Notes under the pieces: generated by a model | Seen by the model: the letters and a program-made list of their open reading frames with translations, nothing else | Databases searched by the model: none | Told to the model about the DNA's origin: nothing | Made by a program: the position numbers and the translations under genes | Origin: Paraphoma chrysanthemicola | Taxonomy: Eukaryota > Ascomycota > Dothideomycetes > Pleosporales > Phaeosphaeriaceae | NCBI GenBank assembly: GCA_020744225.1 | Contig: JAGMWG010000008.1 | Span: 1-64,000, forward strand | Reading direction: 5' to 3' | Length of the DNA: 64,000 bases | In this document: one piece after another, positions 34,892 to 45,291 of the stretch | How positions within the stretch are numbered: the first letter of the stretch is position 1 | Layout of the letters: every line of letters begins with the position of its first letter

Positions 34892-36583
34892 TCACTGGGT
34901 ATGCGCATCGGTCAGCTTGAACACGAGATTCTCCACATGCTCGTTCGCGAACAGGGGAACAAAGTCCGACACCATGTACCACCTCGGTTTGTCCATTTTC
35001 TCGTGGACATACTTTCCACCAATCTTCAGATTTTCAATAGTAACATTTGCCACCTTTCGGCTACTATCGTAGCCCGCTATTTGCGATGGGTTCACAACTT
35101 CCGACCTGCCCGTATCAAGCTCAATGTTTCGAAGTATCACGTCTTTCACACCACGCCCTGGCGCTGTTGTCCACATGGCATTCTCCATGACTCTAATGTT
35201 GAAAAGTTGGCCTTTGGTAATCTTCTCGACCCGAATGTCCTCGACAAGAACATCCTGGATGAGATTCTCGTCCGCCGCGTTGATTGAAATACATCCTTGA
35301 TACCACATTTGGTGTTCGCAATGGTCCAAGATATCGATGCCGCTTATATGGATGTTGCTGAATGTCTCAGGCTTATTAGGATTTCCATGGGTGCCAATTT
35401 GGATGGGATGCGCAATGTCCGGCAACAGCGTGCAGTTTCGGACCTGAATATTGAGTGTATCACCACAATAGTCCCAGCGATGCCCGTATATGGCAATGGT
35501 GTCATCTGAGTTGCGTAGGAAACAATTCTCGATAAGGACATCGCGACAGCAGAAGAGGTCGATGCCATCGCCGTTACCATATCCGGAGAATGAACGGAAG
35601 TGATTGATATGTACGTTGTGACCCTCCACAATAGGCAGACTGAAGCCAAAGGAACGAAGGGACGTTACTCCTTGGACGAGAATATTGTTCGACCGTTCAA
35701 TGAGAATCGCTCCGCCGTCGAGTTCTCTGGGTCGCCGAGATGCCGATGCCACGTATGTATCGCCTGGCCTGAAGATACATCCTGGGCCTTGGATGCTAGA
35801 ATTCTCGACGTTTGTGAAAACTACTTGCGCTGTGAGGAATGCGCCCCTCGCCAAGTATACTGTTGTGTTTGAAGGAACAACCAGCTGGCCATCATGTACT
35901 TGCTCATATGCCCGGCCATTGTTGACACCGCAGCCGAAATACCACAAGCTGTCACCGTCTTCCATTGGGTCTTCAGATTCCACCTCATTCACAAGCAGGT
36001 GTAGTGCTTGCCATTTGTCGTTATTCATCTCGAGCATCACATCAACGGCGCGGTCGAGGGCAAAATAAACACAGCCATCCTGAATCACAGTCTGGATACC
36101 AAGCGAAGCCGGTCGAATCGCAGCAGCTTTTAGTTCAGTGTGATTGTAGCGGATCCTGAAATCGAGACTACCACCAGGCGGTAAGCTCAGAGACGCAACA
36201 GCAATTGCATGCGTATCGAATTCATTTCGCGTGATATTAGCGCAAGCAGCATTCGTCGTAACTGCTGTAATCGAGGACCACTCAGTCTCCTCGCTTTGGC
36301 CTGAAATTCTGGCTTGGACTTCGAAATGTACGTCCACAGTCAATCCGGTAGGAAGTCGGTTTTCGTCGATGTGGGTGAGAACTGCCATTTGGAGTTTCGC
36401 GATAGGAACAATTGTTCGGCCGTTAGAGAGACGAATGCTGAACAAATATAGCGCGCATGGTGATCATTACCGAGATCATTCAGAGGTGTAATCTTCGGGA
36501 TCCGGCCCGGTAATTGGTCCGTGGCCTGGGACACACAACACAATCTAAGCTTACTGCACCTTCCAACTACGACGGGTCTGCAT
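34892..36583 (-). CDS. GH28/GH49-like parallel beta-helix glycosidase, cytosolic
   Basis: A protein of about 524 residues with a beta-rich N-terminal domain and a right-handed beta-helix, in the layout of GH49 (dextranase/isopullulanase) and GH28 proteins. Acidic motifs in the expected order are GNGDGIDLF and, some 20 residues on, NSDDTIAIYG; these match the three catalytic Asp of the clan. GTHGNPNKPETFSNIHISG follows. The long exon 36437-34892 has no in-frame ATG at its 5' end. A 29-bp first exon (36583-36555, MQTRRSWKV) with a GTAAGC donor and a TTCAG acceptor at 36438 restores a clean start. No signal peptide results, so it probably works inside the cell on oligomers. The substrate is unknown; a galacturonate or glucan link is possible. 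Confidence 0.78.
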
Positions 36584-36841
36584 ATAGGCCACGTTTGCCG
36601 CTTGGGCTGAGTGCAATGCGGATGTACGAGAGGTTTTTTAGTTGATAGCCTGGTATAATAACCTAGACTTCTTGGGCATTTGATTACAGTGTCCCAGGCG
36701 TACACTTGCGCAAGGCCTCCATGAGTGTATCATCAGAGGTGTGGAAAGTATGGTAGGATCTCCGAGAACAGTATTACATTATCGATGAGGCCTGTCGCCC
36801 CTGTATACTCATTCCATTTTCACATATGTCGCTCATTCACA

Positions 36842-37540
36842 TCAAGCATTACCATCCACGGTTCTTGCAGACCCTAGCACTTCCCCCGGCCCACTCGCTC
36901 CACGCATTCTCACACTCTCCTCCGTCTCTCTCAGCAACGCCTCTGAACATTCTGCCTCAACATACCGATAACTCCTAAACTCCGCATTCTTCCACCAACC
37001 CGTCGTCTCTTTTCCGTCGTCGTCGATGTCTCCTGTAATGTAGTGCAAGAAATTGCCGTGAGACACTACCACAATCTCGCGCTCGTCGCGACTGCGTAAA
37101 AACTTGCGCAACTCTAGTGCGCGAGCTCTCAAAGCCGGTCCCTCCGGTGACCAACGGCCTTTCTTGGTGTTGAAGTCGTCGTATGGATCCAGACATCGGT
37201 GAAAGTCAACGACGTGGCCGAATTCGTCCTGAAGCCGTGAGATGTCGCTTGGTGTATTTGCCGGCTTGTCCGTAGCTTCTTGAGCGAGCGGCAATGCGAG
37301 AATCTTGCGCTTCCCAGACTGTAAGTATGGCTCTGTGCTGATGAGCGCAGTTTGCAGAGCGCGACGGATTGGACTGGCGCAAACGAGGTCGACGCGATCG
37401 AAGAATGGGAATATGGTCGCAAGTTGTTCGCACTGTTCTTTGCCTTTGGTAGTGAGGTCTGGGTCGGGAATGTCCTCAGTTTCCAGGAGATTGTGATAGC
37501 CTTCTGCGTGGCGGATAAAATGAATAGTGTGTGGAGCCAT
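36842..37540 (-). CDS. Histidine phosphatase (phosphoglycerate mutase family)
   Basis: A 232-residue single-exon protein of the histidine phosphatase superfamily, which transfers or removes phosphate through a phospho-His. R10-H11 (FIRHAEG) is the nucleophile motif, ASPIRRALQTA carries the second Arg, E88 lies in ALPLAQE and the second catalytic His is H161 in VVSHGNF. The absence of mutase-specific inserts suggests a phosphatase rather than a glycolytic mutase. It could act on a sugar phosphate of the pathway or be unrelated. It lies tandem to the beta-helix gene, 258 bp from its start. Confidence 0.85.
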   Translation of the reverse strand: MAPHTIHFIRHAEGYHNLLETEDIPDPDLTTKGKEQCEQLATIFPFFDRVDLVCASPIRRALQTALISTEPYLQSGKRKILALPLAQEATDKPANTPSDISRLQDEFGHVVDFHRCLDPYDDFNTKKGRWSPEGPALRARALELRKFLRSRDEREIVVVSHGNFLHYITGDIDDDGKETTGWWKNAEFRSYRYVEAECSEALLRETEESVRMRGASGPGEVLGSARTVDGNA

Positions 37541-38504
37541 GTTGAGGCGCAGGATGAGTTGCCTGTACGATGATTCTGTATAGCGTCTATCCTAAGGAGT
37601 GCATGTATTCCGAGTCGCTTGCAAACTTTTCACACCGTAAAGCAAATATGTTTTTTTTTTCCTGTTTCAAGCTATCTGGAGAGCTTTCGATCACACGGAC
37701 TGTCTTCTGTCGAGTCTTCTGTGTTCGTTGTAGGGAGAGGCAACTTCGACTAAGCACGATCGTGCAAGAGTAATGGTCTTGCACAGATCAAGGAAGGTAA
37801 TGCTCTGCTTATCGCACTAAAAGAAATGGTCGTGTACTATGACATCTCGCAGCAGCTATTTGCTTGTTGCTGCTTTCAGTATCTAGGGCCAATTGCAAAA
37901 CTTGCAGCGTGCATGTACGGGTTAGTGCGTCTGTCGCTGGTTCGAAGAACCATTCCGTATCGTGCGCTTTTGCAACATTCCTCGATTGTGTATTTGCAAA
38001 CTATGGCTCGAAATGATGTGCCTTTTGCTGGCTGACGTATCGCCAACATTGGCCGAGTGCAGCCGCCGTTCTACGTCATTCGCAGAGAGCCTGCGTTCCG
38101 ATCGGTCCGTAAAGACGAGGTGGAGGCCCATAGCGCCCGGTGTGTGCCAGCTAGATCATGAAAGGATTAGGGAAGTCTAGAAACCACCAAGTAGTGATGG
38201 TAAACTAGCTGGCAGGTGTTCTGGCCATAAAGGAAACAGCTGCGCAAGCTAGACTCCGAGACCTGACGTCACCGAACCGCGCTTCCCAGCAAACACGTAG
38301 GTCGATCTGACTACAATGATTTCGCCAGATTGCTGAAGTAATTGAATGAACATATATCCGGGGAAGTTGCGCACATTGCTGCAGGTTGTCAAATCGTGCA
38401 TGGCATGCCCATGGTGAATTGCGACGAAGAATGAACCAAAACCGGCCCGCATTTGTTCTCCGTGCCAAAGGGCAATGATACCTCACCCATCCAGGTTGTT
38501 CCTC
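37541..38504. other. 964-bp spacer, no gene seen
   Basis: Promoter of the histidine phosphatase and 3' flank of the GH35-type gene. It contains a T10 run at 37650-37661 and TCGGTCCG at 38102-38109. No open frame with domain content and no RNA gene is seen. Confidence 0.4.
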
Positions 38505-40246
38505 CTAAAAAGCATAGAACTCCACCTCCGCAATGCCCGTTCTAGCCGGAATCGTCACTGCAATTGGAAAGCCCCCATAGTCCGGGTCTTTATTCGGCAT
38601 CATTGCGTGTGCCCCGCTCCTAGTTTCATCACCGCCCAACATCCTCAACGTCCGTAATTTCCCCGTCTCACGATCCGCAACAACCTTCTCCTCCATGCGC
38701 AGTATGCCATTGAATTTAGTGCTCGGGTCCGTCGACACGGCGTTGACTTGGAAGCCCCATCCGAGGAGCAGGAAACGTGCGCCGCCGAGGTGTATTACCA
38801 TACCACTACCCGGGCCAGGCTTGCCGAAGACGAAACAGCGTGAAATCGTGACAATCCAGGAATCGAATATCTGGACGTAGGGTTTCGCAGGATCGGCGCC
38901 TCCTTTCTTCCATGTGGCAGGAAGGTCGTCAAAGTAGAAGCCTAGTGAGGAGTCCGGTCTGCGCTGTGCATCAAGAACGATTTGAGAGACTAAACTCAGG
39001 AGACCATAGTGCGTTTTGAACGGATTTTCAGCGGGCTCAAGTGTATCGATGCCGAACGGGCTGGCCATAAGCGCCTGGAAGGTGCCGTACGCGGCCCAGA
39101 TCCGACGAACACCATACTCGTCTCTCCGCTGTTCTGGAATAAATAGCGGGTTGTTCTTGTGGCGGTACTTTGCGCATGAACTGGAATACTCGTTCAAATA
39201 CACGTCGGGTGCGATGAAGTCGAGCGAAGGAGCAAACTTGAGCCAAATGTCCAAGACATCACTAACGGCACCGCCAGAAGGATAATCACCAGGCATACCG
39301 CCGCCACCCACTACAACCGGGAACTCGTTGTCGCTATCATCACCTGCGTAGTTCTGCCACACATTGGTGTACAGAGGAAGTGGGTACGCTTCTTTTCCTG
39401 CAGCAGCTACGCGATTGACGTAGAGCGCATAGTGGTAGGCCATGAACAGCTCGTCTGTCTTGGGTCCGTTGCCAAACACCTCTTCCCAGGTGCCGGACTG
39501 CGGTTTTGATCTTGCAACAAATGTTTTGAGGTTACCTCGTAGATCTTCGTTAAGACTGTCGTAGTCTTCGGCCAGGAACTTGACCAGGTCTTCTGGCACA
39601 TGGTTTTCGAATTGCTCGTTCGCAGTAGCACTGCCGTCCCGACTATCGAACAGAAGACCAACTTCATTCTCGACCTGAACCATCAGAACAGTGTTGTAAC
39701 CTTCATCTATCTCTTTGACATGGCTCAACAACTGTCTGAAAGCCTTCACATCGGCCTCATTGTTCTGCTCGTGGAATAATGATAGAACATCTGCGGTCTC
39801 GATGACACCACCAGCCTTTCGAATTTCAGCACGCGGGAACCGTTTTGGGTTTGTCTTGATCCACGATGGCACATATGTCGATCTTCCTGGTCGTGTCTTA
39901 GCATATATTATCGTGCGACACCTTTAGACTTACCATTCTTCCAAGAACCGAACCAGAGCAGTATAAGGTGCAGTCCGTGTTCACGAGCGCCTTTTACGAC
40001 TTTGTCGAGCTCTGAAAAGTCGAACTTGCCTTCCTCAGGCTCGATCATCTCCCACGGAACGCAACCTAAAAGTGTGTTCACATTTGTAGCGGCCATCTTC
40101 GGCCATATCTCGCTCATAAACTCGGCTGATGACATTGATGAGTTTTGGAGCTCTCCTCCAAGCATGAGGAAAGGCTTCCCATCAACAATTAGCTGCTTCG
40201 TTGTTCCATGTTGCTGAAGATGGGGTATCTTCGGAACCGACACCAT
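38505..40246 (-). CDS. GH35-type beta-galactosidase-like glycosidase
   Basis: A TIM-barrel glycosidase of about 565 residues, related to the GH35 proteins that carry a DUF5597-type C-terminal domain. Exon 1 (40246 to about 39942) has KPFLMLGGELQNSS and NTLLGCVPWEMIEPEEGKFDF, typical of the barrel start. Exon 2 (39886-38505) has MVQVENEVG with the acid/base Glu, then YTNVWQNYAG and APDVYLNEYSS, and the C-terminal beta domain with GMVIHLGGARFLLLGWGFQV. The family removes terminal beta-galactosyl residues. No signal peptide, so it is likely cytosolic, unlike the secreted large fungal GH35 enzymes. It would fit the trimming of galactose from imported oligomers. Confidence 0.85.
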
Positions 40247-40895
40247 GTTGCTCGGTGCTTAGAAAGATGCCGACTGGTCGCACGAATGTGTCTGGGCGAT
40301 ATGCACTTCGATAGCGTGAAATCCAGAGCACGATGTGGAAGATGAAGTGAGAAGCAAGATCAAACGTGCGAGCGACTACTCTTCCTTGACACCAAGCCAC
40401 TACAACCGGTGGCATGTAGACCCACCGTGTGTGGAGTGCAGCGAGCATGCCCCGGCTTTGATCGCGCCTGATTGGCTCATAGCCCGCACCTCCGCGACGT
40501 GGCTCGGGATGATTGAGAACGAGCGATCTTACCTTGCAGTAATGCCCGCCATCGTGATCAACGCTCCCGGTGCATACAAAGCAACCTTGACAAGGGCCGA
40601 TTTGTTCAAGCTCTGCAGCGAGCCTCCCAGGGCTGTCCGAAGCGAGCCTCCCTCCGACTAAGTCTGAGGTATGACGCGACAGTGATCTGACAAGACCAGA
40701 GCACCTATTCATGTCCGTCCGTAGCTTTAAGCACAACTCTATCCAAGATTTCACTAAATATGCGTGATGAGTATTCTAGGCTTTTTAAGTATTAAAGTTA
40801 CCCAAGCGCTACTGTACTACGACCACGAAACCGTGGAGCAAATTGACATCCTACACGTGAAGTCGCCAATCACTTCTACAAAACTTCTGACCATC
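40247..40895. other. Spacer, promoter of the GH35-type gene
   Basis: About 650 bp with no supported gene. A 10-bp direct repeat GCGAGCCTCC occurs near 40618 and 40643. Short frames on both strands overlap and lack domains. Confidence 0.35.
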
Positions 40896-41633
40896 TCAGT
40901 GAACAAACTTCCCATACTCAACATTCCGCCACTCACACATACTCCGCAACTCAGATTCACTTCCATACAAGACGGTCACAAACACCCTATCGGCTACCAA
41001 ATCCGGCTCCGAATGCACAGGACTGTCTTCCCTTCCCCAGCTAAATCTTACAACCTCTCCATGTCCAACTTCCACCCTCATCGCATTTTTGAGCTTATTG
41101 GCTAGCCAGTCCCGCAGCGCACTATGCGCATCGTCTTCATCATCCTCCGTCGGCTCACGATCATGCTCCTGTAGCCACCAAAAGTGCTTTGCTTCCCCCT
41201 CCTGGACTGTGCTGAGAATATCCGCATCATGCTGAAGCATGAGCGTCCTTGGACCCAACAACGTGAGCGCATATTTGCTGTGCACAACATCTTCGCGCCC
41301 TGCGTCGTTCGGAAACATGCGGCCATCTTGGTGCCATCGCGGGATTTCGAATTCTTTGCTGGGCTTGGTGACGCGGATTGTAAGCCAGCAGCTGGCCTTC
41401 TCGTCCGCGGAGCCGATGCAGTCGGTATGTGTGGCGAGCATGAATGAATTGATCGTGGATACTATTTCTGGCTCAGCTGCATCCGTGACAGAAGCAAGGT
41501 ATTTCGCGCCCTCGGAAGCAAGCGAAGACTGGACGGGGCCATAATAGTTGAACGTCGACTCCCGGGTGGAAGATTTGAGACGAGAAATAACGATAGGGAC
41601 CGAAAGAATCGAAGATGGCGGTTGAGCAGACAT
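40896..41633 (-). CDS. Uncharacterised protein with HxD...H...R pattern
   Basis: A 245-residue single-exon protein that I do not recognise. It has RWHQDGRMF near residue 100, then YALTLLGPRTLML, a Glu/Asp-rich loop (EPTEDDEDDAH), and SPVHSEPDLVADRVFVTVLYG near 215-235. The order His-x-Asp, distal His, Arg followed by an FVTVLYG strand resembles the metal and 2-oxoglutarate site of double-stranded beta-helix oxygenases, but no family name can be assigned. No signal peptide. Codon use looks like the neighbours, and the start is an ATG preceded by a long spacer. It could be a small Fe(II) oxygenase or an unrelated cupin-like protein. Confidence 0.6.
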   Translation of the reverse strand: MSAQPPSSILSVPIVISRLKSSTRESTFNYYGPVQSSLASEGAKYLASVTDAAEPEIVSTINSFMLATHTDCIGSADEKASCWLTIRVTKPSKEFEIPRWHQDGRMFPNDAGREDVVHSKYALTLLGPRTLMLQHDADILSTVQEGEAKHFWWLQEHDREPTEDDEDDAHSALRDWLANKLKNAMRVEVGHGEVVRFSWGREDSPVHSEPDLVADRVFVTVLYGSESELRSMCEWRNVEYGKFVH

Positions 41634-42552
41634 CTTAGTTGTGCAATTGACGTGGTGAAGTATTGTTGAATAGCCGTTTCTCGTCGCTCGAATCGTGACG
41701 CCGCGTTGCTGTTGATTTGCTTTCTATGTCCAGCTTACATCCAGTGCTAGAGTATCAACGAGGCTTAACGTACGGGGAGGTCGTGCTGAAGGATTAGATG
41801 AATCCCATGAGCAGCTGTCTGGTAAGAGCCTTACTCTATATAGCTGGCTTCGGACAGTCCTTGGGCATTGACTGAGCATTTGTCCGAAGCTTAAATATCT
41901 TACCTATATATACAAGATCCAGAGCTGAAGCCTGATATTGCAGTGGCGCTTACGCGCTAGTGTATACATAGCATACTGAGCTGAAAGACGCCTCGTATGA
42001 TACACCGTAAACGGAAGCGACCCGACTAGGCAACCGCCCCACCAAGATTGCACACCTTTGTATGTTGATAGACTAGCAGAGTAACAGGCTACTGAGCTGC
42101 ACGGGGTATGAAATCACTATTCGAGGTCTGCAGTATTATCAATGGCCATGCGCGAGATGTTTCCTACTCTTCTACAGCTTTTCCGGTGCCTTTCGTCGTC
42201 GCTGCTTAGACCTGTTTGAGACCTATCCCCACACTTTCGCCCCAGTGCTCCAAATGTACCTCACCATACATTCACAACTGAGTCATCTACTTGCACAGTT
42301 AACGTGTCCCCTCCCTTGTTTATTCGCTCGCCATGGCATTGTTTGGCACGCTGCGTGATCTGGAAAGGAGTATGGAAGATCGGCCGCCAGCGCTTGTCCC
42401 CAGTAGGATGTGGCAATCGGCGCTAAAATAGCAACCGCGGCTACAAAGACTATGACACCATTACGCACACGCTCGAAACGCCAGTCATGCCGCTGCATAT
42501 CCGTGCCGTACTGCCTCGTTTGAGATAGGTAGTCACTGAGTAGCTGTTGGCT
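41634..42552. other. Spacer with mildly AT-rich stretch
   Basis: A 919-bp divergent spacer. The part 41830-42130 is AT-richer with several TATATA and TATACA words and may hold a small mobile-element relic, but no termini are visible. The remainder is the promoter of the aldoxime dehydratase. Confidence 0.3.
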
Positions 42553-43632
42553 ATGTCGTGTCCTGCTCGCACCTACCCTTTTCACAAGCCCAAGAATCAC
42601 CGTGTTCCAATACCGAGATGGACACTTTGCCTGCCTGATCACGTCACGCATGTATATACGACCTACGTTGGCGTTCATCAACACGATGATGAGCAAGAAA
42701 CCGCCGACTCAGTTCTGAGTGCCATCAGCACCATCCAAGCGTGGCTAGCCAACGGCAACGGCCCTGCGTCTTTTGAGTCCTTCACCCAGAACGACGATCT
42801 TGCTGCGAAAGACGTTGCAGTTTGGGTCTGCTATTGGGATAATGGGAGCAAGCGCGACGCCAGCATAAAGAATCTTTCCCTGTCCTCTATCCATCAGAAC
42901 CTTCCATCGAGTCGATCCTCAGTCGGACTATGGCAAGAGAGTTTTATGACCGACGTCTCTCGCCTTGAGACCAACTACTCTGGTCTTGATTATCTTCCCG
43001 GTCTCGCGAGACTCCCTGGAGCAAGCACCGTGGAGCACACGCTGTCTGCCTATTGGGGCGCGGCACGAGACCGTATTCCGGACTCAGCGCATGATCTTTT
43101 CCCTCGAGGCGCCGATATTCAACGCCCAGACTCACGACCTGAAAGTCTTGGACAACATCTTACTGGAACCAATTACGCCAATCTTGTTCACATCCGTTCA
43201 GGCCAATTTTGGGAAAACTGTGGCCAGCAAGAGGCAGATGCGTATGAAACGAAACTCGAACCAACACTCCGGGCCGGCATGAAGTATTTGCAAGACAATC
43301 CTGCAGAGACGGGAGCAATCGGCATTCGGTACATCAGGAATGAGGACCTCCCCACACGTATCGGCGACCGCGAGAAGAAAGAATCATGCGGCGCTGGGTT
43401 TTTCGCGAACCTAGAGGATTTGGAGACTTGGGCAAAGACACATATATCGCACTTGAAGATATATCGAGGGGCACTTTCGCACTACAAGGAGTTTGGAGAC
43501 GAGCGGCGCTTTCGGACATGGCATGAGGTATGCGTTATTGGAGAGGGCGATGCATCATTCGAGTACATCAACTGCGCGGCGGGAACTGGATCAATTGGTT
43601 TGCTTCCACTTGAGGCTCGGACCATCAGTTAA
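42553..43632 (+). CDS. Aldoxime dehydratase (haem-containing)
   Basis: Dehydrates aldoximes (R-CH=N-OH) to nitriles using a b-type haem to which the substrate binds through nitrogen. Length is 359 residues in one exon. The start at 42553 gives an N-terminus (CPARTYPFHKPKNHRVPIPRW then VYTTYVGVH) that matches the family. GLWQESFMTD, LDYLPGLARLPG, EHTLSAYWGAARDRIP and CGAGFFANLEDLETWAKTH follow. H300 (SHLKIY) is the likely haem ligand and H324 (TWHEV) the likely catalytic His, near H299 and H320 of the Rhodococcus enzyme. Cytosolic. It is convergent with an aldehyde dehydrogenase 23 bp away. Family members are known in a few ascomycetes, often beside nitrile-metabolising genes, none of which is seen here. 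Confidence 0.9.
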   Translation: MSCPARTYPFHKPKNHRVPIPRWTLCLPDHVTHVYTTYVGVHQHDDEQETADSVLSAISTIQAWLANGNGPASFESFTQNDDLAAKDVAVWVCYWDNGSKRDASIKNLSLSSIHQNLPSSRSSVGLWQESFMTDVSRLETNYSGLDYLPGLARLPGASTVEHTLSAYWGAARDRIPDSAHDLFPRGADIQRPDSRPESLGQHLTGTNYANLVHIRSGQFWENCGQQEADAYETKLEPTLRAGMKYLQDNPAETGAIGIRYIRNEDLPTRIGDREKKESCGAGFFANLEDLETWAKTHISHLKIYRGALSHYKEFGDERRFRTWHEVCVIGEGDASFEYINCAAGTGSIGLLPLEARTIS

Positions 43633-43654
43633 AGATGGAATTTCGACTTACTGC

Positions 43655-45291
43655 CTACACAGCAACCTTCATCAAAACCGTCTTGGTTTCGAGAAAATTG
43701 TCAATGCTACTGTAATATCCCTCCCTGCCTACGCCGCTTGTTTTCCACCCACCGAATGGCATGTCATGAGCTACTGTTGGAGACGTGCAATTGATTCCCA
43801 CCGTCCCTGCTTCCAGGCCCTTTGCAAAGCGCATGGCACGATCGATATCTTTCGTGTAAACCGCAGCATACAACCCGTACTCCGTGTCATTGGCCTTCTT
43901 CAGAATCTCCTCTTCAGTGCTGAAGGTGTTGATGATGACAACGGGACCAAAGATTTCTTCTTTCAAGATTTTTGCATCCTCTGGAGTGTTGGTGAATATT
44001 GTTGGTTGTATCACGTAGCCTTGCGCGCCGTCGGGACTGCCGCCTCCGAAGAGAAGGTTTCCTGACTGCTTCCCCGAATCAATATAGCTGCTAACGACTT
44101 TATACTGCAGTTCGTCGGCGACAGGGCCATGATCCGTGGACTCGTCGGTGGGATCGCCAATTTTGACTGCTTCAAAGTGCGTTTTGAAGAGCGATATGAA
44201 ACGGTCCGCTATGGTGTCTTGAACGTAGATTCGCGAATTCGCCATGCATGATTGTCCGCTGTTCCATTGGATGCTGTTCTTGGTTTCCGCAGCAGCCGAT
44301 TCGATGTTTGCGTCGTCAAAGACAATTGCAGGAGATTTCCCTCCAAGCTCCAGCATAACATTCTTCAAGTTTGATTGGGCAGCTGCAACCTGGATCATGC
44401 GGCCGGTCCGGGTGGATCCAGTGAATGAAAGGGCACGCACGTCCACGTGGGATGAGAGGCAAGATCCTGAAATATGTCCATGTCCAGAGAGCACGTTGAT
44501 TACACCCGGGGGAAATCCAGCTCGTTCAATCAAGGATGCCACCTTCGCAGACTGTTGTCTCGAAATTAGCGCCAATGGAGGATGCAAATTTGGTCAGGTC
44601 GGCTTACAGTCAACGGTGCTTTCTCACTGCTCTTCAGCACAACTGTATTTCCTGCCACTATAGCAGGAGCGACTTTGGAGGAGAAAAAGAAAAGCGGTAG
44701 ATTCCAGGGAATGATGGCAGCAACGACGCCAAATGGCTGCTTCAGCGACACGTTCACAAATCCCGGCGTATTTAGGCTGGAAGTTCCCTGCACACTATAG
44801 CCCGCCTCGGCAAAGTGTTCAAAGTTCGACGCAGCGACCCAAGCGTCCCAATAGGTACGGACGGGTCTTCCCATCGAGATGGCCTCGAGATAAGCAAGTT
44901 CGGCATGAGACTCCCTGATTAAGGCAGCTAGCTTCTTCATATAGGCACCGCGGTCCTCGGGGGAAAGAGCAGCCCAGCTGGGCTGAGCAGCCTTCGCGGC
45001 TGCGACAGCGGCGTTGGTGTCTTCCACACTGGCTTCGGACACTACCAGACGTTAGTTACACACGGAGAGTGCATCTGGACAACAACCCACCTTCAGCAAC
45101 AACACTCATAGTCGATGGAGATTTGAGCGGGAAGGTTTCACCCCCCGTAGCTTTCACGAACTAGTGCATTACAGACTTGTTAGAAACCTGTCGAGAGAAC
45201 AATGTTGTAGTAGCCTCACTGTGCCATTGATGAACAGTCGCGTCTCGATATCCTGCTTCGACCAGGTTTCTTCTTTTTGCACAGCGGTCAT
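43655..45291 (-). CDS. Aldehyde dehydrogenase
   Basis: NAD(P)-dependent oxidation of an aldehyde to its acid; about 480 residues, probably cytosolic. Four exons: 45291 to about 45219 (MTAVQKEETWSKQ), about 45162-45089 (FVKATGGETFPLKSPST), about 45044-44610, and about 44550-43655. The PWNLPLFFFSSKVAPAIVAGNTVVLK block binds the cofactor, ALSFTGSTRTG follows, the catalytic Glu is in LELGGKSPAIV and the catalytic Cys in NSGQSCMANSRIYV. EEIFGPVV and MPFGGWKTSGVGREG complete the family pattern. It resembles general fungal ALDHs (AldA/BadH type). It may oxidise a sugar-derived or aldoxime-derived aldehyde; the substrate is not readable. Confidence 0.9.

Noticed and set aside
37931..37955. GGTTCGAAGAACC as a T-loop of a tRNA
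   Set aside because: It is a simple palindrome and no cloverleaf can be drawn around it.
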